NCBI GenBank assembly: GCA_958348225.1
Contig: CATVYG010000005.1
Span: 1 to 64,000 of the forward strand
Source of the DNA: an uncultured Collinsella sp.
Lineage (GTDB): Bacteria > Actinomycetota > Coriobacteriia > Coriobacteriales > Coriobacteriaceae
Direction: 5' to 3'
Length of the DNA: 64,000 nucleotides
The notes beneath the pieces were generated by a model, which saw only the letters and a list, made by a program, of their open reading frames with translations, searched no databases and was not told the DNA's origin. The stretch's first letter is position 1. Each line of letters begins with the position of its first letter. The translations under genes and the position numbers were made by a program. Positions 52,338 to 61,958 of this stretch are shown piece by piece.

Positions 52338-54527
52338 TTAAATCAATTTGGTCGACTCCAGCTTTTCGATAATCCAGTCGTTGGCTTTGATGACCGGACG
52401 GCGGAAGACGACGCCCAGGGCCAGCGACGGAATCAGATAGCTCGCCAGAATACCCAGCTCAACCCAGTACTCCATATGGTAGGCGCCGGCCATGGCGGCA
52501 TGCATGGCGTTGATGCCGTGAGTAAACGGCAGGAACGGATAGATCGCCTGGAACACGGGGCCGGTCATCTCGATGGGGAACGTGCCGCCCGAACCGCCGA
52601 CCTGCATGACCAACAGCACGACAGCGAGCGCCTTGCCGATATCGCCAAACGAAACCGTAAGCGTGTAGACGATATTGGAGAACACGAGACTCGCGACCCA
52701 GCCCGCCAGCACAAACTGCAGCGGGTTGTCGCACTGAATGCCAAAGAACAGGATGTCGCCCGCGCACACGAGCGTTGCCTGCAGCAGGGCCAAACCGCCA
52801 AAGAACAGGTAACGGCCCAGATAGATCTCGTGCAGGCGTACGGGGATGAGCTCGTTGATGAGCTCATCGTCGACCGAGACCTTCATCATGGCCGCCAGTA
52901 CGATCGAGCCGACCCAGAGCGACAGAATCGTGTAGAACGGCGCCATGGCAGAGCCGTAATTGCGAATCGGATAGACCGGCTTGCGGTCGAGCGCGACGGG
53001 GCCGGAAAGCGACACGGCCAGGCCCTCGGGGTCGTTGCCGATCATCGTCTTGATCGTAGCCAGGTCACCCGACATCAGGGCGCCGTCGAGCTCGTCCTTG
53101 AACGCGCTGATCTTGTCCGACGCCTCGCCCAGCTGATCGGAAGCCTTGTTGACCAGCTTTGCGGCCTTGGAGAGACCCTTTGCCAGCGAACCGGATGCGT
53201 CGGTCAGGCCGGCAACAGCGCTATCCAGGTCGCCCGAGATGCCGTCGAGTGAATCCAACACGCCCGAAATAGTTTTCTTGAGCTCCTTGGCCTTGACCGA
53301 GAACGTGGAATCGTAGTCAGACTTAGCGCCCGAGATGCCCGCCTTGGCATCGGCGATGGCCTGGTCGACCTCGGCACGCGTGCTGTTGACCTCTGCCATG
53401 CTGTCGGAAAGGGACTTTGCGGTTGCCCTCAGGTCGTTGGCATTGTTACGATACTCCGTCGCGATCCTGCCCAGCGATGTAGCCACAGACTTGAGGCTGT
53501 CCCGGAGCTTTTCGTCACTCACCTGATCGGCAAAGCTGCGGAGCTGGTCGGCCGTGTCGTCGATTTCCTTGGCACGCGATTCGAGTGCCGACGCGGCTTC
53601 GTTGAGCTGGGTCACCGTAACGTTGACATGCTGGTTCGCGGCATCGAATGCCTTCGCAAGCTCGGCGGACACGTTGTCAAACGAGCCCGCACTTCCGTCA
53701 ATCGCGGCGTTGATGGCGTCGTTGGCGGCCTTGAGCGCTTCCTTGGAATCACTAATGCCGCTCTCGGCGTGCTCCATCAACTGCTTGGTCGATTCATCGA
53801 CCGTACCCGTCTGCTGGAGCATACCGCTCGCCGACGTCAACGAATCGGACGTAGAGCTCAAAATGCCCGCCAGCGACGAAGCATTAGCCTGAACGTCTTG
53901 CAGGTCCTCAATCGAATCGCCGAGCGTCGAGGACAGGTTGGCGATAAAGTTGCTGACTTGGTCGGTGCTCATGTAATCGAGCAGGCTGGACACCGTCTTG
54001 AGACCGATGCTCGTAATGGTCTCGGTAAAAGATTCGTTAACCTGGTTCTGAACGGCGCTCGAACCCTTCTCGGTCACGATCTGTGCGATGGCGTTGGCCT
54101 TCTGGTTCTCGTAAAACTCGATATCGGCGTGTTTCACGTCGGTCGAGAAAAGCGTCATCATGTCAGCGCTAAACGTTTTGGGGATAACGACGGCAGCATA
54201 GTACGCGCCCGACTTAACGCCCTCGATAGCCTTTTCGCGATCGTTAAGCACAACCCAATCGAAGCTCTCGTTGCCGCGTAGGGTGGCGGTCACGTTTTCG
54301 CCCACGTTAACCTCGACGGGAATCAGATCGCTCTCGTAACCCTCATCGGTGTTGACCACGGCGATCTTAAGATTGCCGGTGTTGCCGTACGGATCCCAGC
54401 TGCCGGCGATGTTAAACCACGCGTACAGGCACGGCACGATAATGAGGCCCATCACGACAATCAAGCCGATCACGGAGCGAGACACGTTTTGGACATCGCG
54501 CCTAAACAGATGCAGGATGTTCTTCAT
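52338..54527 (-). CDS. YhgE/Pip domain membrane protein, shorter paralogue
   Basis: This 729-residue protein has one N-terminal membrane helix (about 18-38), then WDPYGNTGNLKIAVVNTDEGY, the hallmark of YhgE/Pip proteins. A long helical, coiled-coil-like extracytoplasmic region follows (about 170-510). The C-terminal ABC-2-like block has five or six helices, with GGTFPIEMTGPVFQAIYPFLPFTHGINA. Family members include phage infection protein Pip and ESX-associated proteins; the biochemical role is unsettled. It starts at the base following the stop of the larger paralogue, so the pair is one unit. Confidence 0.85.
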   Translation of the reverse strand: MKNILHLFRRDVQNVSRSVIGLIVVMGLIIVPCLYAWFNIAGSWDPYGNTGNLKIAVVNTDEGYESDLIPVEVNVGENVTATLRGNESFDWVVLNDREKAIEGVKSGAYYAAVVIPKTFSADMMTLFSTDVKHADIEFYENQKANAIAQIVTEKGSSAVQNQVNESFTETITSIGLKTVSSLLDYMSTDQVSNFIANLSSTLGDSIEDLQDVQANASSLAGILSSTSDSLTSASGMLQQTGTVDESTKQLMEHAESGISDSKEALKAANDAINAAIDGSAGSFDNVSAELAKAFDAANQHVNVTVTQLNEAASALESRAKEIDDTADQLRSFADQVSDEKLRDSLKSVATSLGRIATEYRNNANDLRATAKSLSDSMAEVNSTRAEVDQAIADAKAGISGAKSDYDSTFSVKAKELKKTISGVLDSLDGISGDLDSAVAGLTDASGSLAKGLSKAAKLVNKASDQLGEASDKISAFKDELDGALMSGDLATIKTMIGNDPEGLAVSLSGPVALDRKPVYPIRNYGSAMAPFYTILSLWVGSIVLAAMMKVSVDDELINELIPVRLHEIYLGRYLFFGGLALLQATLVCAGDILFFGIQCDNPLQFVLAGWVASLVFSNIVYTLTVSFGDIGKALAVVLLVMQVGGSGGTFPIEMTGPVFQAIYPFLPFTHGINAMHAAMAGAYHMEYWVELGILASYLIPSLALGVVFRRPVIKANDWIIEKLESTKLI

Positions 54528-57344
54528 TTATGCCTCACCTCCCTTGGAGTGCTTGCCGAACGGGGCGGTATCTCCATCATTTATGGCTGTGTTGTCGCTG
54601 CCCTGAGATTTATGGTGCGAGCCGATATGCGGCAAGCGGCCCGTGGACTGATCGCCGCCCTTGGCACCACGCTCGCTGGCGTTGAGACCAAACATGTGGC
54701 GGGCGGCAGGAATGGCGGCCGTGTGCTCGCGCATCTCGCGACGAAGGTCCTCATCCGAAAGCGCCGAGATGCGCATCTGGGTATTGAGGCTCGCGCGGAT
54801 ATATTCGATATTGATAAGCCAGCCGCAGATGGCAATAACCGAGATGATCCAAATGACAAGCAGGATGATCTTGCCGTTATTGTCGATATCGAGAACCGTC
54901 GACAGGACAAAGAGCAGGACCTGAACGCCCACCACGGCGGCAAAACCGCCCTTGATGTAGTACGGGTAGCGATGTTCAAAGGCGACCGCATGATCGAGCA
55001 GTTCGCGACGGTACGAATCGGAATCGAGCATGACACGCATGGCCGTGCGCAGCGAGTAGCGCTGGCGCGGCAGGTCGTTGGACTCGCAAATCATCATACC
55101 GGTCGTGGAAAGCTGTTTATCAAAGAGCAGGTTAAGGTTGAGCAGCAGCGGACGCAGCTGCAGGCCGATAAAGAGCGCCACGATCAAGAACACGCCCAAG
55201 ATGCACAGGTTGAACAGGTAGTTGAACGAGTACATGCCGCCGACGGTCTCGCGCAGCAGATTGATGCCGTAGGTAAAGGGCAGCAGCGGATGCAGCCATT
55301 GGAAGAAGCCGGGCATCATCTCGATGGGGTACATGCCCGACGAACCCGGGATCTGCACGATGACAAGAATGACGCCAATCGCCTTGCCGATATGCTTAAA
55401 CGTAGTGGACAGCGCATAGATGATGTTGACGTACGTAAACGAGATGGCGATGCCGCCCAGCACGAACAGCAGCGGGTTGACGCACTGTACGCCAATTACC
55501 AGATCACCCACCGTAACGATGATGGCCTGCAACGCGCCCAGGATCACCATGAGCAACCAGCGGCCAAAGTAGCCTTGGCGCGCCGTAAAGCTGCCAACAC
55601 CTTCACGGTCGACCTCGAGCTTGTAGATGGCGATGAGCACATAGCCGCCCACCCAAAGCGCCAGATTGGTGTAGAAGGGAGCGATGCCCGAGCCAAAGCT
55701 CTTGACCGGATAGATCGACTTGGACGTCAGCTCGACCGGAGAGGCCATGAAATCTGCCACGTCATTGACATCGACGCCCATAAGGTCGGCGAGCTCGCCC
55801 ATAGACTCAGAGGTCTGCAGCGCCGCGATGTCATTGGCTGCGGTCGCAAGCTTGTCCTGGACCTTGGCAAGCGAGGAATCGGTCTGGGACAGCGTGGTCT
55901 TGGCCTGGCCGAGCGTAGCGCTAAGCTGCGCCAACGTGCCGCGCGCATTTGCAAGTGTAGGTGTCATACCCGAGACGATACCGGTCAGGTCGCCCGAAAC
56001 GGCAGCAAAAGAGTCGAGCGCGCTCGAGGCCTTCGGCAGCGCGTTTTGGCCCAAGTCCGTCTGGGCTTGGCCAAGGTTGGTCGCACCGGTATGAATTGCG
56101 TTATTGATAGCGTCACTGGCACCCGAAACAGCCGCTGCGTCATTCGCCATGGCGCTCGACTGCGCGGACAGACCGTCCTTGATGCTCTGAAGCTTTTCAT
56201 TCTGCTCTCGAAGCAAATCGATGGTCGATACAATGCGCGCGTCAATTTCCTCGGAACCTGTCGACGTGTCATTGGCGAGAATCTCCAAGTGCCCGATAAC
56301 GGCCTTATTGTGGTCGATCGTCGCTTGAAGAGACTCGAGCGAGTTGTCGATACGGGTGGTCGTAGATGTGACCGCGCCCGTCAGCTTGCCGATGGCAGCG
56401 TTCGCAGAGGCCGACGTCTTGGTGAGCGCAAGGCTGCCTTCCGAGAGCGCCTTGGAGAGCGAGGTGATGGAGTTGCCCGCCGTGGTGCGAGCTTCGCTCA
56501 GCAGGTCGTTGCCCTGGGAGATCGCCTGCGTCAGCGACGGTGCCTGGCCTTGCAAGCCGGCAAGTGCCGCATCAGCCGAGGCGATAGCGCCACTCGTCTT
56601 ATCGATGGCGGCATTCATATCGCCAATCGAATCGCGCACCTCGCCCAAGGTGTCGGACGCCTCGGACACCGAACTTGCCAGCGAGTCCTGAGTCTGGGTT
56701 GCCTTGTCCTTTAAATCGACACCGGCATCCTTGGCGATACCGGCAACAGTCTTGCCTACCGTAGAGACAAATTCCGAGTTGATCTGCTCCTCGATGGTGT
56801 TTGCACCGGTATCGGTAACCTTGGGCGCAATGGCGCTCTTCTTCTCATTGACGTAGTACGTGAGCTTGGGCTGATGGTAGTTGCCGTCGAGCATCGAAAC
56901 CAGGTTATCCGAGAAGTTCTTGGGAATCACGATAGCGGCATAGTACTCGCCGCTCTCGACGCCCTCCTTGGCATCGGCCGTCGAGTCGACGAACGTCCAG
57001 CCCAACTGATGATTCTCCTTGAGCTGGTCGACCACTTTGTCGCCAGCGTTGAGCTCACCCACCAAGTCGTTTTGGGTGCCTCGATCGTTGTTGGCGATAG
57101 CAATCTTGATGCCTTGGGTGTTTCCATACGGATCCCAGTTTGCCACGATGTTATACCAGGCATACAGCGAGGGAATAACGCACACGCCTAGGGTAACCAC
57201 CAGGGCGACGGGGTTCACAAGCAGTCGCTTAATGTCGCGCTTAAATATCGCAAAGGACACCTTTGCATTGGATAGTTTGCTGCCGAGACTCACGCTTGGA
57301 CCATCCATCCTGTCGTTAAATCGAATCGTACTATCGACAACCAT
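54528..57344 (-). CDS. YhgE/Pip domain membrane protein, larger paralogue
   Basis: This protein of up to 938 residues has the same plan as its neighbour: an N-terminal helix, WDPYGNTQGIKIAIANNDRG, a long helical stalk (about 200-560) and a membrane block with GMYPIEMMPGFFQWLHPLLPFTYGIN. It has an extra C-terminal part with further helices and a hydrophilic tail of about 80 residues. The start is uncertain: ATG 57344 has no clear binding site, and ATG 57308 is an alternative. Two such proteins in tandem suggest a heteromeric complex. No WXG100 or EccC gene lies near. Confidence 0.82.
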   Translation of the reverse strand: MVVDSTIRFNDRMDGPSVSLGSKLSNAKVSFAIFKRDIKRLLVNPVALVVTLGVCVIPSLYAWYNIVANWDPYGNTQGIKIAIANNDRGTQNDLVGELNAGDKVVDQLKENHQLGWTFVDSTADAKEGVESGEYYAAIVIPKNFSDNLVSMLDGNYHQPKLTYYVNEKKSAIAPKVTDTGANTIEEQINSEFVSTVGKTVAGIAKDAGVDLKDKATQTQDSLASSVSEASDTLGEVRDSIGDMNAAIDKTSGAIASADAALAGLQGQAPSLTQAISQGNDLLSEARTTAGNSITSLSKALSEGSLALTKTSASANAAIGKLTGAVTSTTTRIDNSLESLQATIDHNKAVIGHLEILANDTSTGSEEIDARIVSTIDLLREQNEKLQSIKDGLSAQSSAMANDAAAVSGASDAINNAIHTGATNLGQAQTDLGQNALPKASSALDSFAAVSGDLTGIVSGMTPTLANARGTLAQLSATLGQAKTTLSQTDSSLAKVQDKLATAANDIAALQTSESMGELADLMGVDVNDVADFMASPVELTSKSIYPVKSFGSGIAPFYTNLALWVGGYVLIAIYKLEVDREGVGSFTARQGYFGRWLLMVILGALQAIIVTVGDLVIGVQCVNPLLFVLGGIAISFTYVNIIYALSTTFKHIGKAIGVILVIVQIPGSSGMYPIEMMPGFFQWLHPLLPFTYGINLLRETVGGMYSFNYLFNLCILGVFLIVALFIGLQLRPLLLNLNLLFDKQLSTTGMMICESNDLPRQRYSLRTAMRVMLDSDSYRRELLDHAVAFEHRYPYYIKGGFAAVVGVQVLLFVLSTVLDIDNNGKIILLVIWIISVIAICGWLINIEYIRASLNTQMRISALSDEDLRREMREHTAAIPAARHMFGLNASERGAKGGDQSTGRLPHIGSHHKSQGSDNTAINDGDTAPFGKHSKGGEA

Positions 57345-57493
57345 TGTAGTAGGCGCTTTAACGTCTCAAAGCACAATGGTGTTGAGTTTTGCGGGTAGCA
57401 ATATACTACGAAGATGAGTTAACGTACAGATGTACAGTATCCTAAATTTCAGCAGGTCACAAAACCACAACCCGCACAAATTAGCAATTCAAA

Positions 57494-57549
57494 TAGTCAT
57501 CGGGGACGTTCTTAAACGACTAGTCAAACAAAAACGTCCCCAATGACTA
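57494..57549. repeat. 17-bp inverted repeat between htpG and the YhgE gene
   Basis: Arms 57494-57510 and 57533-57549 are complementary at 16 of 17 positions around a 22-base loop. The inner arm GGGGACGTT is followed by CTTAAACG. Confidence 0.85.
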
Positions 57550-57591
57550 CTTAGGACCACGGCAACGTCGATGTTTTGGCAATGCCAGCGA

Positions 57592-57691
57592 GCGGGCGCC
57601 AGAGCGAACAAATTGGCATGAAAAGAGGACGGCATAGACCTTCTGGTCATGCCGTCCTCTTTGAATGACAAGTTGTCGCTCTGGCGCCCGC
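57592..57691. repeat. Nested hairpin downstream of htpG
   Basis: Perfect 16-bp outer arms (57592-57607 and 57676-57691) enclose a second perfect 14-bp stem (57622-57635 with 57649-57662), itself capped by GACC/GGTC. Architecture as in elements A and B but with no shared core. Confidence 0.92.
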
Positions 57692-57706
57692 GCAGCGTCG
57701 ACTGGT

Positions 57707-57776
57707 CCGCCGTTCGTTAGAACGGCGGAACTGAGGGCAGCGTCGAGCCGTTACGCGGTTCGTAGAACCGCGTAAC
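57707..57776. repeat. Two further hairpins directly after htpG
   Basis: CCGCCGTTC/GAACGGCGG (57707-57728) and GTTACGCGGTTC/GAACCGCGTAAC (57750-57776) are perfect stems with loops of four and three bases. The second is eight bases from the htpG stop codon and probably ends that transcript. Confidence 0.9.
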
Positions 57777-57783
57777 TACCTAA

Positions 57784-59808
57784 CTACATCAAGTTGCAAA
57801 CAGCCGCCGCGAAGGCTACGGGGTCCTCGGGGAGGATGCCCTCGACCAGCAGAGCCTGGTCATAGAGCAGACCGGAGTACTGCTTGATCTTGTCGGCGTC
57901 GCCTGCCTTCTGGGCAGCGACAAGCTTGTCAAAGACCGGGTGCTTGGCGTTGAGCTCGAGCACGCGCTGGCTCTTGGGCATACCGTCGGGCGCGCCCTCG
58001 GGACCCTTCTGGAGCACCTTCTCCATCTCGAGCGAAAGCGGGCCCTCGGTGGTGATGCAAGCGGGGGCATCGGTCAGGCGCGCGGAGACGGCAACTTTCT
58101 CGACCTTGTCACCGAGCGCCTCCTTCATAGCGCTGAAGAGGTCCTCGTTTTCCTTGGTGGCGTCCTCGGCCTCCTTCTTCTCGTCCTCGGTCGCCAGGTC
58201 AAGATCACCGGTCGCGACGTTCTTGAGCTCCAGATGACGATCCTCGACCTCGGGCTCGGCACCGTCGGCCACAGCCTTCTCGGCAGCCTCGCGGGCAGCA
58301 TCGTCCTCGTAGATCTTGGGCATATCGGCGGCAACGTACTCACGCATAGCCTGGAACGTGAACTCATCCACATCCTGCGTCAGCAGCAGCACGTCATAGC
58401 CGCGGTCGAGCACGCCCTTTACCACGGGCATCTTGGCCAAGCGCTCACGCGAGTCGCCGGCGGCGTAGTAGATGGCCTTCTGATCCTCAGGCATGCCCTT
58501 GGCATACTCGGCCAGGGTAATCATCTTCTGTTCCTTGGCAGACCAGAACAGCAACAGGTCGGCGAGCTCATCGGCCTTCATGCCATAGCTCGAGTAGATG
58601 CCGTACTTAAGACCGCGGCCAAAGTTCTCAAAGAACTTCTCGTAGGCCTCGCGGTCGTTGTCACGCATATCCTCAAGGTCGGCGGTAATCTTCTTTTCCA
58701 CACGCTTGGCGATGGCCTTGAGCTGACGGTTCTGCTGCAGCGTCTCGCGTGAGATGTTGAGCGACACGTCGGCGGAATCCACGACGCCGCGGACAAAGTT
58801 GTAGTAGTCGGGCAGCAGGTCGTCGCACTTCTCCATGATCAGGACGTTGGAGCTGTAGAGCGCCAGACCCTTCTCGTAGTCCTTGCTGTACAGATCGAAC
58901 GGCGCGCGTCCCGGCACAAACAGCAGGGCGTCATACTCGAGCGTGCCCTCGGCGTGGAAGCTGATGGTGCGCGCAGGATCGTCAAAGTCGTGGAACGTGG
59001 ACTTGTAGAACTCGTCGTAGTCCTTCTGCTCGACATCGGAGCTGCGCTTCTTCCAGATCGGTGTCATGGAATTGACGGTCTCGAGCTCCTGGTAGTCCTC
59101 GTACTCGGGCTTGTAATCATCCGGCGCGTCCTCGGGCTTGGGTTTCTGGCGGCTCTTGGACACCATCATCTGGATCGGGTAGCGCACATAGTTACTGTAC
59201 TGCTGAATCAGGCTCTTGAGACCCCACTCGGTCAGGAAGCGATCGTAGGTCTCGGCCTCGCCGTCGGTATCGAGCTTCTCGTTCTCGCGCAGCGTCAGGA
59301 TGACATCGGTACCGTGCTCGGCACGCTCGCCGTCCTCGATGGTGTAGCCCTCAAGACCGTCGGATTCCCACACATGGGCGACATCCTCGCCGTAGGCGCG
59401 GCTGACGACCTTCACATGGCTGGCGACCATAAAAGCCGAGTAGAAGCCCACGCCAAACTGGCCGATGATGTCGACATCCGAACCCTGCTGCTCGGCGTTC
59501 TCGGTCTTAAACTCCTCGGAGCCGGAATGGGCGATGGTGCCCAGATTGCGCTCGAGCTCCTCGGCGGTCATGCCAATGCCGTTATCCGAGATGGTAATGG
59601 TGCGGGCGTCTTTATCAAAGGAGACGCGAATGGCCAGGTCGCTCTGGTCGATCTTGACGCTCGGGTCCTGCAGGCTCTTAAAGTTGAGCTTGTCGACGGC
59701 GTCGCTCGCGTTAGAGATAAGCTCGCGCAGGAAGATTTCCTTATTGGTGTAGATGGAGTTGATCATGAGGTCGAGCAGTTTTTTGCTCTCGGTCTTAAAT
59801 TGACGCAT
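57784..59808 (-). CDS. htpG: Molecular chaperone HtpG (Hsp90)
   Basis: This 674-residue Hsp90 has an N-terminal GHKL ATPase domain with IFLRELISNASDAVDKL, ISDNGIGM, IGQFGVGFYSAFMVA, a middle domain containing LNISRETLQQNRQLK, and a C-terminal dimerisation domain. At 674 residues it is slightly longer than E. coli HtpG (624); the extra length is an acidic stretch near 500-550 (rich in E, D and K). It acts in cytoplasmic protein folding. Its promoter region (59809-60010) contains an ACATAC/GTATGT repeat and a half-CIRCE-like TTAGCGCTC, too weak to name. Confidence 0.96.
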   Translation of the reverse strand: MRQFKTESKKLLDLMINSIYTNKEIFLRELISNASDAVDKLNFKSLQDPSVKIDQSDLAIRVSFDKDARTITISDNGIGMTAEELERNLGTIAHSGSEEFKTENAEQQGSDVDIIGQFGVGFYSAFMVASHVKVVSRAYGEDVAHVWESDGLEGYTIEDGERAEHGTDVILTLRENEKLDTDGEAETYDRFLTEWGLKSLIQQYSNYVRYPIQMMVSKSRQKPKPEDAPDDYKPEYEDYQELETVNSMTPIWKKRSSDVEQKDYDEFYKSTFHDFDDPARTISFHAEGTLEYDALLFVPGRAPFDLYSKDYEKGLALYSSNVLIMEKCDDLLPDYYNFVRGVVDSADVSLNISRETLQQNRQLKAIAKRVEKKITADLEDMRDNDREAYEKFFENFGRGLKYGIYSSYGMKADELADLLLFWSAKEQKMITLAEYAKGMPEDQKAIYYAAGDSRERLAKMPVVKGVLDRGYDVLLLTQDVDEFTFQAMREYVAADMPKIYEDDAAREAAEKAVADGAEPEVEDRHLELKNVATGDLDLATEDEKKEAEDATKENEDLFSAMKEALGDKVEKVAVSARLTDAPACITTEGPLSLEMEKVLQKGPEGAPDGMPKSQRVLELNAKHPVFDKLVAAQKAGDADKIKQYSGLLYDQALLVEGILPEDPVAFAAAVCNLM

Positions 59809-60010
59809 GTGCAGTCCTTTCGCGCTACCCCCGTCCGCAAAAACGGCCCGGTTGCCCGAGCCGCATCGCAGACCTGCTATGTTCAGACTTAGATTTTATA
59901 ACCCATTAGCGCTCATATATACATACGGAATCGAAAAACTGTATGTCTAAGCGCTCCGATGCGCCAATTGCCAAGGAGTGTCCCCAGCTGCCGGCAGAAA
60001 AGGAACGTCC

Positions 60011-60511
60011 CTATCTGCCATCTACGCGCTTGGCCATCCAAACATGGGGCTGGCCCTCGTCTTCGTAGTCTACCGGGGCAATTTGCGTGTAGCCCGCCTT
60101 TACATAGAGCGGCAGCACGTATTCCTGCGCATGCAGTTTTATGAGCTTGGCACCGGCATCACGCGCGGCGGCATCACTGGCCTCGACGATCTTGCTCGCC
60201 AGACCGCGACGGCGCATGCTCGGCAGCACAGCCACGCGCCCCATAATATAGGTCTCCCCCGCTGCGACGCCTTCGTCCAAATCGCACGACGGCGAAACCG
60301 GAGCCTCTGAATCTGCCGCGCGCTCAAGCTCTTCGGGAAACACGCGCGAGCAACCGGCAAGCTCGCCGTCTACATAGAGCGTCACATGAATGCAGCTCTG
60401 ATCCTCGTCGATAGCGTCGAACTCATTCTCGTAGCCCTGCTCGTCTATAAAAACGACGCGGCGCACCAACGCCGCGTCATCAAAGCATCCCGTCTTAAGT
60501 TGGATATCCAT
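60011..60511 (-). CDS. GNAT-family N-acetyltransferase
   Basis: This 166-residue acetyltransferase has FIDEQGYENEFDAID, as in the ElaA/YjcF-type subgroup. YIMGRVAVLPSMRRRGLASKIVEASD gives strand 4 with the acetyl-CoA loop (RRRGLA), and LHAQEYVLPLYVKAGY follows. ATG 60511 is preceded by AAAGGGC. The substrate is unknown. It lies 39 bp downstream of the exopolysaccharide phosphatase gene on the same strand and may be co-transcribed, without a known functional link. Confidence 0.85.
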   Translation of the reverse strand: MDIQLKTGCFDDAALVRRVVFIDEQGYENEFDAIDEDQSCIHVTLYVDGELAGCSRVFPEELERAADSEAPVSPSCDLDEGVAAGETYIMGRVAVLPSMRRRGLASKIVEASDAAARDAGAKLIKLHAQEYVLPLYVKAGYTQIAPVDYEDEGQPHVWMAKRVDGR

Positions 60512-60550
60512 GGCTGCCCTTTCATTCAATGCGAACGTTAGGGACAGATA

Positions 60551-61201
60551 TTAGCGAAAATGAGCTCCGCGTACGCTAAACTTCGCGCGAGCCTTCGCCA
60601 GGCAGTCGTAATGACCCACGTTATGGGCATCGCTCGCGATGAAGCTGTACAGGTTCTGATCGAACAGGCGCTGTGCCGGCTTTTTCTCGCGACCAAAGCG
60701 ACCGCCGGCAATAAAGTCCGCCGAAGCCTGCAGCTTGCAGCCCATATCGACCAGGCGCTCCGCCACGCTTACATCCTTTTGAACCGCACGATAGCGCTCA
60801 GGATGAGCGATGATCACCTGGTAGCCACGGCACTGCAAATCGTAAATCGTGTTCTCGTACTCTCTAAACGCATACGCATCGGCATGTGTCGAAAGCTCGA
60901 GCAGAAACTCGTTGGTTCCATCGAAATGCAAGTGCTCCGCGGCATCGATACCAAGTTCAACGAGCTTTCGATGGTTGACCTCGAAGCCCATCTGGAGCGG
61001 AAAACCGTCAGCGTTATCACGCAGCAGCTCAAAGGCATCCCACATCTTGTCGTAATCAAAATAGGGATCACGGCAGTGAGGAGTGCAAACGATTCTGGTT
61101 ACACCGGCCCGCTTGGCAGCCTCGAGCATCGCCAAGCTCTCATCGAGATCGGCGGCGCCGTCGTCTACACCCGGCAAGATATGGCAATGAATGTCACGCA
61201 T
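60551..61201 (-). CDS. PHP-type tyrosine-protein phosphatase (CpsB/YwqE-like)
   Basis: This 216-residue PHP-superfamily protein has DIHCHILPGVDDGA at the N-terminus (HxH metal ligands), TPHCRDP, GFEVN, IAHPERY and SDAHNV. It matches the manganese-dependent phosphatases CpsB/Wzb and YwqE, which dephosphorylate BY-kinases and thereby tune capsule or exopolysaccharide synthesis. It is the third gene of a Wzz - BY-kinase - phosphatase unit, 17 bp after the kinase gene. Polysaccharide glycosyltransferases are not in the window. Confidence 0.88.
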   Translation of the reverse strand: MRDIHCHILPGVDDGAADLDESLAMLEAAKRAGVTRIVCTPHCRDPYFDYDKMWDAFELLRDNADGFPLQMGFEVNHRKLVELGIDAAEHLHFDGTNEFLLELSTHADAYAFREYENTIYDLQCRGYQVIIAHPERYRAVQKDVSVAERLVDMGCKLQASADFIAGGRFGREKKPAQRLFDQNLYSFIASDAHNVGHYDCLAKARAKFSVRGAHFR

Positions 61202-61218
61202 AGGTCAGCCTTAATCAA

Positions 61219-61956
61219 CTAAACGTTTGCTCGGTTGGTGAAGATGCCCTTTTTGGAAGTCCCCTGATCGTTGGAGCCCTTCTTAACCTTCTTACCGTCC
61301 TTGGTGTAGTAGGAGTAGTAGTACTCGCTGGTCTCGGTCTCGCAGTAGTTCATGACGGTACCGATGAGCTTGACCTTCTCGGACTTCTTAAGCTGGCCGA
61401 TAGCGTTGAGTGCCTCCTCGCGCTTGGTGAAGTCCTCGCGCACCACGAACAGCGTGCCGTCGGTCAGGCTGGCAATCTCGGCAGCATCGATGAAGGTGCC
61501 GACCGGGGGAGCATCAAAGATGACGTACTGGAACTTGGCGGACAGTGCCTTTACCAGCTTGGCAAAGCGGTGAGAGACGATGATGTCGGCAGGATTGGGA
61601 ATATGCGGCTCGGCATCGAGGAAGTAGAAGTTCTTCTGACCCGTCTCGACAATTGCCTGGTCAATGGAGATCTGCTCGGAAAGGACCGCATAGAGTCCGC
61701 CGCGCGAACGAACGCCGAGCATATCGGAAAGGGACCTGCGGCGCATATCGGCCTCGACCAGGAGCACGGACTTGCCGCTCGTGGCGACAGCCTGGGCAAG
61801 GTTGATGGAAACCGTAGACTTGCCCTCGTTGGGAATCGAGGACGTGACGGTAATGGTGCGAATGGGGTCGTCCACGCTCGCAAAGCGGATGTTGGCCAGA
61901 AGGGTCTTGGCGGCATTCTGTACAACGAGCTTATCGGTGTTCTTTGCCTTAGCCAT
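61219..61956 (-). CDS. CpsD/CapB-family bacterial tyrosine kinase
   Basis: This 245-residue cytoplasmic BY-kinase has SSIPNEGKSTVSINLA (Walker A, about 40-55), LLVEADMRRRSL (Walker A') and VIFDAPPVGTFIDA (Walker B). A C-terminal tyrosine cluster, SEYYYSYYTKDG, is the autophosphorylation site. It needs the membrane adaptor encoded two bases upstream, as in CpsC/CpsD pairs, and regulates exopolysaccharide chain length and export. Confidence 0.92.
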   Translation of the reverse strand: MAKAKNTDKLVVQNAAKTLLANIRFASVDDPIRTITVTSSIPNEGKSTVSINLAQAVATSGKSVLLVEADMRRRSLSDMLGVRSRGGLYAVLSEQISIDQAIVETGQKNFYFLDAEPHIPNPADIIVSHRFAKLVKALSAKFQYVIFDAPPVGTFIDAAEIASLTDGTLFVVREDFTKREEALNAIGQLKKSEKVKLIGTVMNYCETETSEYYYSYYTKDGKKVKKGSNDQGTSKKGIFTNRANV

Positions 61957-61958
61957 GC

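Noticed and set aside
59905..59950. CIRCE element for HrcA control of htpG
   Set aside because: Only one half-site-like TTAGCGCTC is present, and its partner is not at the nine-base spacing required.
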